A stretch of DNA of 30,369 nt. Origin: JBQTKD01 sp052389435 (GTDB taxonomy: Bacteria > Actinomycetota > Actinomycetes > Sporichthyales > Sporichthyaceae). The notes under the pieces are model-generated. The model ran no database searches. It worked only from the letters and a program-made list of their open reading frames with translations, and was not told the DNA's origin. Both the position numbers and the translations under genes were made by a program. The DNA lies in assembly GCA_052389435.1 (NCBI GenBank), contig JBQTIB010000037.1, positions 1 to 30,369 of the forward strand. Reading direction: 5' to 3'. Positions within the stretch are counted from its first letter, which is position 1; every line of letters starts with the position of its first letter. Shown here one piece after another: positions 15,819 through 21,660 of this stretch.

Positions 15819-16442
15819 ATGGCCAACCGAACGAGCAGTGCGAGCGCCGGGGTGAGCCCGATGCGTCTGCACGCCGTCGGTCCCGAGACCGCTCCTCCAG
15901 AGCGCCTCGAGGACCTGATGACCAAGGTGGTCCGCGGCGACCAGGCAGCCTTCGAGGCCGTCTACACCCGCGTGTCCGGACCGGTCTACGGCCTGATCCG
16001 GCGCGTCCTGCGCGATCCGGCCCAGTCGGAGGAGGTTGCCCAGGAGGTCCTGGTCAACGTCTGGAAGTCCGCGGCCAAATTCGACGAGAACCAGGGCAGC
16101 GCGATGGCCTGGATCATGACCATGGCCCACCGCCGCGCAGTCGACCGGGTGCGCTCGGAACAGTCGGCCACCGACCGCGTCAAACGCCTCGCCGTGCGAT
16201 CGGCCGAGACCTCCTACGACGAGGTCGCCGAGACGGTGGAGATCCAACTCGAGCGCGAGGCGGTTCGGCGCTGCCTCACCGCCCTCACCAATCTCCAGCG
16301 GGAGTCGATCGAATTGGCGTACTACGGGGGGTACAGCTACCGCGAAGTCGGCGAGATGCTGGACGTACCGCTGGGAACTGTTAAAACCAGAATGCGCGAC
16401 GGACTGATCCGTATGCGGGACTGTTTGGGGGTTACCGCATGA
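15819..16442 (+). CDS. sigK: ECF RNA polymerase sigma factor, SigK type
   Basis: A 207-residue group-4 sigma factor. Region 2 covers about residues 35-105 (DQAAFEAVYTRVSGPVYGLI, then SEEVAQEVLVNVWKSA and GSAMAWIMTMAHRRAVDRVR). Region 4 covers about 145-195, with the helix-turn-helix REVGEMLDVPLGTVKTRMRDGLIRM that binds the -35 element. The segment between them and the RskA partner gene support the SigK class. Start ATG 15819; ATG 15861, with a GGGGTGAG upstream, would remove 14 residues and keep region 2, so the start is uncertain. The last codons overlap the anti-sigma start (ATGA), so the two are coupled. Its target genes are unknown. Confidence 0.9.
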   Translation: MANRTSSASAGVSPMRLHAVGPETAPPERLEDLMTKVVRGDQAAFEAVYTRVSGPVYGLIRRVLRDPAQSEEVAQEVLVNVWKSAAKFDENQGSAMAWIMTMAHRRAVDRVRSEQSATDRVKRLAVRSAETSYDEVAETVEIQLEREAVRRCLTALTNLQRESIELAYYGGYSYREVGEMLDVPLGTVKTRMRDGLIRMRDCLGVTA

Positions 16443-17167
16443 GCGATCTACACATCCTTGCCGGCGCCTACGCGGCCGGTGCACTCGACGCGGACGAGCA
16501 GACCGAGTTCGAGCTGCACCTGGGCTCCTGCTCGCACTGCGACGTCGAGGTCCGCGAACTGCTCGAGACCACCGCGCTGCTCGGTATCGCGACCGCCGAG
16601 GCGGCCCCGCCGTCGCTGCGCGCCGCCGTGATGACCGAGGTGGCCCGCACCCGCCAGCTGCCGCCGGTCGTCGTGGCTCTGAGCGAGCAGGCGGGCAAGC
16701 GCCGCGGTCTGGGTCGTCGCTTCGGCCTCACCGCGGCGGCGTCGCTGGCCGTGTTCACCGTCGGCCTCGGCGCGTACACCAGCCAGTTGGCGGACGAGAA
16801 CGGCGAGCTGCGCAAGCACAACGAGCAGATCGCCGCGCTGCTGGCCGCGCCGGACGCCCGCACGATCAGCGCCGCGGGCGCCGGTGCCTCGGGCTCGACG
16901 ACCGTGTCCGCGGCGAGCAATCGCATGGACTTCGTCTCCAGCGGCCTGGCGACGCGTCCCGGCAAGACCTATCAGCTGTGGCTGATCGACGCGAAGGGCA
17001 ACCCGCGTTCGGTGGGAACCTTCACGCCGCGAGACGGCAAGCACACTCCGGTGCTGTTCAACGGCCCCGGCGACGCCACCAAGCTCGCGGTGACCGAGGA
17101 GCCCAAGGGCGGGTCGCTGACGCCGACCATGCCGATCCTGATGTCGATGGATCTGAAGAAGGCCTGA
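16439..17167 (+). CDS. rskA: Anti-sigma-K factor RskA-like membrane protein
   Basis: A 242-residue anti-sigma factor. The cytoplasmic N-terminus holds a ZAS zinc motif HxxxCxxC (H27, C31, C34), one membrane helix at about 96-113, and a periplasmic-side C-terminal RskA domain with FVSSGLATRPGKTYQLWLID and SVGTFTPRDGK. It would bind and hold SigK at the membrane until regulated proteolysis releases it. ATG 16439 overlaps the sigK stop by four bases. It ends the operon, followed by a strong terminator. Note: M. tuberculosis RskA lacks a full ZAS zinc site as I recall, so the intact motif here suggests zinc or redox sensing is possible. Confidence 0.9.
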   Translation: MSDLHILAGAYAAGALDADEQTEFELHLGSCSHCDVEVRELLETTALLGIATAEAAPPSLRAAVMTEVARTRQLPPVVVALSEQAGKRRGLGRRFGLTAAASLAVFTVGLGAYTSQLADENGELRKHNEQIAALLAAPDARTISAAGAGASGSTTVSAASNRMDFVSSGLATRPGKTYQLWLIDAKGNPRSVGTFTPRDGKHTPVLFNGPGDATKLAVTEEPKGGSLTPTMPILMSMDLKKA

Positions 17168-17181
17168 CCTGGAGGTCGGAA

Positions 17182-17223
17182 CGGTCGGGGCGAGCTGTCG
17201 AACGCCCCGACCGCACCGTTTTT
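17182..17223 (+). terminator. Rho-independent terminator of the sigK-rskA operon
   Basis: Perfect 11-bp inverted repeat CGGTCGGGGCG (17182-17192) and CGCCCCGACCG (17203-17213), ten-base loop, followed after five bases by TTTTT (17219-17223). It begins 15 bases after the rskA stop. The short gap between stem and T-tract is the only departure from the classic form. Confidence 0.8.
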
Positions 17224-17404
17224 CGATCTCGAATCGATTGCGAAGCACCGCTCTGTGACGCAATCGCGACGTGATCTACCCGCCCGTCCGGACGAATTTG
17301 ATTCCGGTTGGCCCGGCGGCCGGTAACAATGCACGTGTGACTGCGATAATCGAATCGACGGGAAAGAACAACGCCGCATCGATGACGGCTTGAGGAGATC
17401 CACC

Positions 17405-17608
17405 ATGTGCCCGCACGTACCGCTTTGCCCGGCTGCCGACGCACCAGACCACGACGCCGCCCACACCATCGCCTTCCACCCCGAACAGGGCTGGAGCCTG
17501 CTGTGCAACGGCGTAGTCCTCTTCGAGGACAACGGCGAAATCCTCCCCTCGGGCGCGGTGGTCAACTCCCACCGCCCGAGCGACCGCATGGCCGGCATGT
17601 CGGCCTGA
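17405..17608 (+). CDS. DUF5999 family small cysteine-containing protein
   Basis: A 67-residue protein of the actinobacterial DUF5999 type. It begins MCPHVPLCPAADAPDHDAA and continues HPEQGWSLLCNGVVLFEDNGE, the family's hallmark, ending with a short PHRP-like tail. Cys2, His4 and Cys8 plus the internal Cys of LLCNG could bind a metal; this is inference. Function unknown. Start ATG 17405 is well supported by GAGGAGA six bases upstream. It stands alone between the sigK-rskA terminator and parA. An AT-richer promoter region lies upstream; GATAAT at 17345-17350 could be a -10 box, without a clear -35. Confidence 0.85.
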   Translation: MCPHVPLCPAADAPDHDAAHTIAFHPEQGWSLLCNGVVLFEDNGEILPSGAVVNSHRPSDRMAGMSA

Positions 17609-17699
17609 AAGCTCGTCAGTTCCGAACCGTCCGCGGCCGCAGTCCCGGGCAGGGGTCACAAACGAAGGCGCTGTCGCCCGCCCCACGGTAGGCGGTAGC

Positions 17700-18551
17700 T
17701 TGAGCGCCGTGTTTGTGGTCACCGTACTGAGCCTCAAGGGCGGAGTCGGAAAGACCACGACGACGATCGGCTTGGCCGGAGCGGCTGCGACCCACGGCCT
17801 GCGGACCCTGGTCGTCGATCTCGATCCCCAGGCCAACGCCACGCTCGCGTTGGACGTAGCCCCCGGCGAGATCACCGCCGCGGAGGTCTTCGACGATCCC
17901 AGCCCCGACGTGGTCGACCTCGCGATTCGGCCGAGCGGCTGGACCGCGGAACTGACGACGCCGGCGAACCGCCCCGTCGCACTCGACGTGCTGCTCGGCC
18001 ACGCCGGGCTGCTGCGCCACGACATTCCCGACGTCGCGCCGGGCCGCCTGTTCCACCTGGCCCGCGCCCTGACCCACGTGGCGGGCGACTACGACCTCGT
18101 GTTGGTCGACTGCCCACCGAACCTCGCACGGTTGACCCGCAGCGCGCTGGTGGCCTCGGACCGGGCCCTGGTGGTCACCGAGCCGAGTTTCTTCGCCGTT
18201 CACGGCGCCGATCGCGCGTTCCGCGCCGTGCAGGAGGAGCGCACGCACAACCCGACCCTGCAGCCGCTGGGCGTCGTGGTGAACCGGTACGACGCGCGCA
18301 TGGTCGAACATCGCTTCCGATACGAGGAACTGTGCGACCTGTTCGGTCCCCTCGTTCTGCAGCCTCCGTTGCCGGACCGGATCGTCCTCGCCCAGGCCCA
18401 GGGAATGGGCCTGCCCGTCCAGCGGTGGCGGACGCAGGCCTCGCGGGACGCCTGTGCGGCCTTCGAGGCCTACCTCGCCCGGTTGCTGCGCACCGCAGAT
18501 CGCGGCGGGCACAGGACCGATCGAACCTCCGCCGGCGCTGCCGCCGGCTGA
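17700..18551 (+). CDS. Orphan ParA/MinD-family ATPase
   Basis: A 283-residue P-loop ATPase with the deviant Walker A motif LKGGVGKTTTTIGLAG (K13 and K18), the switch region VVDLDPQANATLAL, and the Walker B-like strand DLVLVDCPPNL. ParA proteins form ATP-dependent gradients or dimers that position DNA or protein cargo. No parB or parS-like sites are adjacent, so this is an orphan member; it resembles ParA-like genes found beside the ResR-like MerR gene in other actinomycetes as I recall. The C-terminal 20 residues are low-complexity. Start TTG 17700; GTG 17709 is possible. It converges with the MerR gene, 12 bases apart. Confidence 0.85.
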   Translation: MSAVFVVTVLSLKGGVGKTTTTIGLAGAAATHGLRTLVVDLDPQANATLALDVAPGEITAAEVFDDPSPDVVDLAIRPSGWTAELTTPANRPVALDVLLGHAGLLRHDIPDVAPGRLFHLARALTHVAGDYDLVLVDCPPNLARLTRSALVASDRALVVTEPSFFAVHGADRAFRAVQEERTHNPTLQPLGVVVNRYDARMVEHRFRYEELCDLFGPLVLQPPLPDRIVLAQAQGMGLPVQRWRTQASRDACAAFEAYLARLLRTADRGGHRTDRTSAGAAAG

Positions 18552-18563
18552 GGAAGGTCGAGC

Positions 18564-19136
18564 TCAGCCGGTACGGCGGGCGCGCCGGGCGGCCAACTCG
18601 TCCGCAGGCTCGGTCTCGACGCCGGGACGCTCGCCGGGGAGTTCGGCCAGCGAACCTTCCACCTCGCGCCAGACGCGACCGACGGCGATGCCGAAGACGC
18701 CCTGTCCACCGGCGAGAATGTCGACGACCTCGTCCGGGGACGTGCACTCGTACACCGTCGCTCCGTCGCTCATCAGGGTGAGCGTGGCGAGTTCTTCGAT
18801 GCCGCGGTGGCGCAGGTAGGTGACGGCCTGGCGGATCTGCTGCAGCGAGACGCCCGCGTCGAGCAGGCGCTTGACGATCTTGAGGACCAGGATGTCCCGG
18901 AAGCCGTAGAGCCGCTGCGTCCCCGAACCGGTTGCCGGGCGGATGCTGGGCTCGACGAGGCCGGTGCGGGCCCAATAGTCGAGTTGGCGGTAGGTGATTC
19001 CGGCGGCCGAACACGCGGTGGGACCGCGGTAGCCGACGTCCTCGGGCAGCAGGGTGATCTCGGGATCGAACAACAACCCCTGTTCACCCGCCGCCAGGAC
19101 GACCTGCGGGTTGTCGCCCTCGCTGTGCTCGCGCAC
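18564..19136 (-). CDS. MerR-family regulator, Rv1830/ResR-like
   Basis: A 190-residue MerR-type DNA-binding protein. An N-terminal segment carries PEDVGYRGPTACSAAGITYRQLDYWARTGLV, a helix-turn-helix that begins later than in classic MerR proteins, then wing IRPATGSGTQRLYGFRDILVL and dimer helix VKRLLDAGVSLQQIRQAVTYL. The C-terminal half (GATVYECTSPDEVVDILAGGQGVFGIAVG) is the extension known in the M. tuberculosis Rv1830 (ResR/McdR) group, linked to growth and division control. GTG 19136 is preceded by a perfect AGGAGG five bases upstream. It sits next to the bifunctional nuclease gene as in M. tuberculosis but has its own promoter. Confidence 0.9.
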   Translation of the reverse strand: MREHSEGDNPQVVLAAGEQGLLFDPEITLLPEDVGYRGPTACSAAGITYRQLDYWARTGLVEPSIRPATGSGTQRLYGFRDILVLKIVKRLLDAGVSLQQIRQAVTYLRHRGIEELATLTLMSDGATVYECTSPDEVVDILAGGQGVFGIAVGRVWREVEGSLAELPGERPGVETEPADELAARRARRTG

Positions 19137-19211
19137 CGCGTCCTCCTGCGGTTGGCCCGGCGGTCCGCTGCCACCTGGTTTGGTGGCACGCGTTGAAATT
19201 ACACCGGGGAC

Positions 19212-19352
19212 TTTTCCACAGGAAAACTAAGCCTCCCTGTGCATAACGTCAACGCAACGCGCCGCGAACACCCCTGGTGAGGCGGTCTTTACGCAATCGA
19301 GACCTCGTGTGCACGTCGCGGTTTTCCACAGGCGCCACGCACGCTGTCCACA
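19212..19352. promoter_or_regulatory. Cluster of four DnaA-box-like 9-mers
   Basis: Within 141 bases lie TTTTCCACA (19212-19220), TTATGCACA on the minus strand (19246-19238), TTTTCCACA (19322-19330) and CTGTCCACA (19344-19352). Each differs by one base from the DnaA consensus TTATCCACA or the actinobacterial TTGTCCACA. The first also forms the palindrome TTTTCC-ACA-GGAAAA (19212-19226), which covers the -10 box of the MerR gene promoter. No dnaA, dnaN or AT-rich unwinding region is present, so this is not an origin. Confidence 0.4.
19224..19252 (-). promoter_or_regulatory. Sigma-70-type promoter of the ResR-like gene
   Basis: On the minus strand TTGACG (19252-19247), 17 bases, TAGTTT (19229-19224). 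This gives a transcript starting near 19217 with an 80-base leader to the GTG at 19136. The palindrome TTTTCC-ACA-GGAAAA overlaps the -10 and start site, a position suited to repression or autoregulation. Confidence 0.6.
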
Positions 19353-19358
19353 GCCGCA

Positions 19359-19823
19359 CTAGGAGCCGAAGTCCTCGGGACTGATGGTGTCGAGGAATTC
19401 CCGGAACTTCTCGACCTCGTCCTCCTGCTCGTCCGGAATTTCGATCCCGGCCTCGTCGAGAACCTCGGGCGAGCCGAAAATCGGCGTGCCGGTGCGCAGG
19501 GCGAGCGCGATGGCGTCGGAGGGGCGGGCGCTGACCTCCACGCCGCCGTCGAAAATCAGCTCGGCGTAGAAGACGCCGTCGCGCAGGCCGGTGATGCGCA
19601 CCTGCTTCAGCTCCTGCCCGAGCGCCGCGAGGACGTCCCGGAACAGGTCGTGGGTCATGGGCCGCTGCGGGACGACGCCCTGCTGGGCGAACGCGATGGC
19701 GGTCGCCTCGACGGCGCCGATCCAGATCGGCAGGTACCGCTCCCCACCCGTTTCGCGCAGCAGCACGATGGGCTGGTTGGCGGGCATCTCCACGCGGACG
19801 CCGACGACATCGAGCTGATTCAC
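19359..19823 (-). CDS. Bifunctional nuclease family protein (DUF151, Rv1829-like)
   Basis: A 154-residue single-domain protein of the DUF151/bifunctional nuclease family. It has the conserved start LDVVGVRVEMPANQPIVLLRE, then RYLPIWIGAVEATAIAF, RPMTHDLF and the hallmark VSARPSDAIALALRTGTPIF, with an acidic C-terminal tail. Plant relatives cut DNA and RNA; bacterial members are mostly unstudied. GTG 19823 has no Shine-Dalgarno sequence, but TACAGT lies seven bases upstream, suggesting a leaderless message. It follows the FtsR-like gene by 45 bases and precedes the ResR-like gene, the same order as Rv1828-Rv1830. Confidence 0.9.
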   Translation of the reverse strand: MNQLDVVGVRVEMPANQPIVLLRETGGERYLPIWIGAVEATAIAFAQQGVVPQRPMTHDLFRDVLAALGQELKQVRITGLRDGVFYAELIFDGGVEVSARPSDAIALALRTGTPIFGSPEVLDEAGIEIPDEQEDEVEKFREFLDTISPEDFGS

Positions 19824-19830
19824 AACGGGA

Positions 19831-19836
19831 ACTGTA
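19831..19836 (-). promoter_or_regulatory. Candidate -10 box for leaderless transcript of the bifunctional nuclease gene
   Basis: TACAGT on the minus strand fits the TANNNT consensus and ends seven bases before GTG 19823, so transcription would begin at or next to the start codon. No good -35 is seen at the proper distance. It accounts for the missing ribosome site. Confidence 0.4.
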
Positions 19837-19868
19837 CCTACCGCGGGGACGTTCGGGGCGCAGCCCGC

Positions 19869-20579
19869 CTACAGCCCGAGGTCCCGACGGACCCCCGCAC
19901 GCAGCAGCGCGGCGTGCAACGCCAAACAGAGCTCGGTGAGGTCGTTCGCGTGCCGGCGAGCGTGCTGCCGCGCATCGCTGGTACCGGCCGCACCGGAGGG
20001 GAAGACGGCCTGCTCGATGAGACCCGCCTCGCGGTCCGCGGCGCCCTTGAACGCCCGCAGGTGGCGCGGTTCGAGGCCGAACGCGGACAGGCGGTCGACG
20101 AGCAGCGCGACGGCCACGTCGTCGGCGCTGTAGTACCCGCCCCGGCGGCGCGCGAGCAGGCCGGAGTCGTCGAGGGTGGCGAGCGCGGCGGGGCTCAGGC
20201 CGGTCGTGGCGAGCATCTGCTCGCGGTCCAGGCGGTCGGGCACGTCGGCGGTCGGCTCGCCTGCGTCACGGGCCTCGAGACGGGCCTTGATGACCTTCAG
20301 CGGCATGTAGTGGTCCCGCTGCGCGGTGAGCACGAATCGCAGCCGCTCGACGTCGTCGACGGAGTACTTGCGGTACCCGGCGGGCGTGCGGGAGGGCTCG
20401 ACGAGGCCCTCGGACTCGAGGTAGCGAATCTTGGTGATCGTCAGGTCGGGAAAGTCCGCCACGAGCAGGGCGAGCGCGTCCCCGATGTTCATCAGCTCGC
20501 CGGTCGGCCGCTCGTGCGGCGGCACGCCGACGGTGGAGGGGGCCGTCGGCAGTGGCTGCTGCGCCTGGCCCGGGCTCAA
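19869..20579 (-). CDS. MerR-family regulator, FtsR/Rv1828-like
   Basis: A 236-residue MerR protein. After a proline-rich N-terminal tail, MNIGDALALLVADFPDLTITKIRYLESEGLV is the helix-turn-helix and SRTPAGYRKYSVDDVERLRFVLTAQRDHYMPLKVIKARL the wing and dimer helix. The C-terminal part has a second helix-turn-helix-like block (LATTGLSPAALATLDDSGLL, GGYYSADDVAVALLV), typical of the Rv1828/FtsR group. In Corynebacterium FtsR regulates ftsZ and cell division. TTG 20579 overlaps the stop of the FHA gene (TTGA), so the two are coupled; an ATG 32 codons in is an alternative start. Neighbours match the mycobacterial order. Confidence 0.9.
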   Translation of the reverse strand: MSPGQAQQPLPTAPSTVGVPPHERPTGELMNIGDALALLVADFPDLTITKIRYLESEGLVEPSRTPAGYRKYSVDDVERLRFVLTAQRDHYMPLKVIKARLEARDAGEPTADVPDRLDREQMLATTGLSPAALATLDDSGLLARRRGGYYSADDVAVALLVDRLSAFGLEPRHLRAFKGAADREAGLIEQAVFPSGAAGTSDARQHARRHANDLTELCLALHAALLRAGVRRDLGL

Positions 20580-21106
20580 TGCGAAAGCTCCGAGCCGATC
20601 GGCGCCGCCGCGAAGAAGACCAGGCGGTACTTGCCGATTTGCACCTCGTCTCCGCCGGTGAGCACGATCTCCTCGATCCGCTCCCGGTTGACGTAGGTGC
20701 CGTTGAGGCTGCCGACGTCGCGCACGCAGAAGCCGCCGCTGTCCAGCCGCAGGAACTGGGCGTGCCGGCGGGAGACGGTCACGTCGTCGAGGAAGATGTC
20801 GCTGTCCGGGTGCCGACCGGCGGTCACGGCGTCCGCGTCGAGCAGGTAGCGGCTGCCGGAGTCCGGGCCGCGCTGGACGATCAGCAGCGCGGAGTCCGGC
20901 GGCAGCGCGTCGACCGCCGCCTGGTCTCCCGGGGACAGCAGCCCCGCTTCGGCGTCGACGAGTTCGAGCCCGGAGATCGTGATGCTCGAAGTGACCTCGG
21001 CGCCCGAGGGGACGGGCCCGGGCGGTCCGGGAAGCGCGGTTCCGCAGTTCGCGCAGAAGCGGGCGTCGCTGGCGGCCTGGTGACCGCACTGACTGCAAAA
21101 CGGCAT
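20576..21106 (-). CDS. Zinc-ribbon plus FHA protein, GarA/OdhI-like
   Basis: A 176-residue protein. An N-terminal zinc ribbon has two CxxC pairs (C4, C7, C18, C21). A linker with EVTS (37-40) follows, then an FHA domain at about 75-165: GRHPDSDIFLDDVTVSRRHAQF, GSLNGTYVNRE and GDEVQIGKYRLVF. FHA domains bind phosphothreonine. GarA and OdhI, after phosphorylation at an ETTS site, bind their own FHA domain and stop inhibiting 2-oxoglutarate dehydrogenase and glutamate metabolism enzymes. M. tuberculosis GarA lacks the zinc ribbon. ATG 21106 is chosen because MPFCSQCG is the usual start; the ribosome site is poor and lies next to a strong hairpin. Operon with the FtsR-like gene. Confidence 0.9.
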   Translation of the reverse strand: MPFCSQCGHQAASDARFCANCGTALPGPPGPVPSGAEVTSSITISGLELVDAEAGLLSPGDQAAVDALPPDSALLIVQRGPDSGSRYLLDADAVTAGRHPDSDIFLDDVTVSRRHAQFLRLDSGGFCVRDVGSLNGTYVNRERIEEIVLTGGDEVQIGKYRLVFFAAAPIGSELSH

Positions 21107-21118
21107 TCTTCGCGGCCT

Positions 21119-21145
21119 CTCGCCCGGGTGGTACACCCGGGCGAG
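21119..21145 (-). repeat. Perfect 12-bp hairpin in the garA-like 5' leader
   Basis: CTCGCCCGGGTG (21119-21130) and CACCCGGGCGAG (21134-21145) are perfectly complementary with a three-base loop. On the minus strand it lies between gcvH and the FHA gene, ending 12 bases before ATG 21106. There is no T-tract. The stem edge touches the only ribosome-site-like bases (GAGAGG). It may be an attenuator, processing site or protein-binding palindrome. Confidence 0.7.
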
Positions 21146-21266
21146 ACATCCCCCGAGCGCTTCTGTCGACGCCGCCCTGCCGCGGAGCGACCAGGAGGTA
21201 GATGCCCCCGAGGCCGGCGCCCAACCTTCGACCGAAGCTTCACGGTCGACGGCCAAACTATCAAGC

Positions 21267-21644
21267 CTAGAGTCCGGCTTGGTACTGCTCGGCCGACAGG
21301 AGTTGCCCTGCGGCCGGTTCTTCGTCGGGGGTGACGTCGAACATCCAGCCGTCGCCGTACGGGTCGGCGTTGATGACCTCGGGGGCGGTCACGACGGCCT
21401 CGTTGCGGGCGGTCACGGTGCCGGAGATCGGCGCGTACAGCTCGCTGACGCTCTTGGTCGACTCCAGCTCGCCGCAGGAGGCGCCCGCGACGACCTTGGA
21501 GCCCACCTCGGGCAGGGAGACGAACACGATGTCGCCGAGCTGCTCGGCGGCGTGGTCGGTGATGCCGACGCGCAGCACGCCCTCGGGCTGGGCCAGCGCC
21601 CACTCGTGCTCGGCGGTGTACTGGCGATCGACGGGCGGGGTCAT
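21267..21644 (-). CDS. gcvH: Glycine cleavage system H protein
   Basis: A 125-residue lipoyl-carrier protein. YTAEHEWA near the N-terminus, VGITDHAAEQLGDIVFVSLPEVG and the lipoylation site ELESTKSVSELYAP with K64 are all intact. It shuttles the aminomethyl group between the P and T proteins of glycine cleavage. No gcvP or gcvT gene lies in the window; in M. tuberculosis gcvH sits in this same block. ATG 21644 follows a GGAGAG-type site. It comes 16 bases after the DUF881 gene stop and is likely co-transcribed with it. Confidence 0.95.
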   Translation of the reverse strand: MTPPVDRQYTAEHEWALAQPEGVLRVGITDHAAEQLGDIVFVSLPEVGSKVVAGASCGELESTKSVSELYAPISGTVTARNEAVVTAPEVINADPYGDGWMFDVTPDEEPAAGQLLSAEQYQAGL

Positions 21645-21660
21645 CGGCGGCTCTCCTGCG

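Noticed and set aside
17700..18551. A ParAB plasmid or chromosome partition locus
   Set aside because: No parB gene and no parS-like inverted repeats nearby; the gene is better called an orphan ParA.
19212..19352. A replication origin
   Set aside because: DnaA-like boxes are present, but dnaA, dnaN, an AT-rich unwinding region and the dense box array of an actinobacterial oriC are missing.
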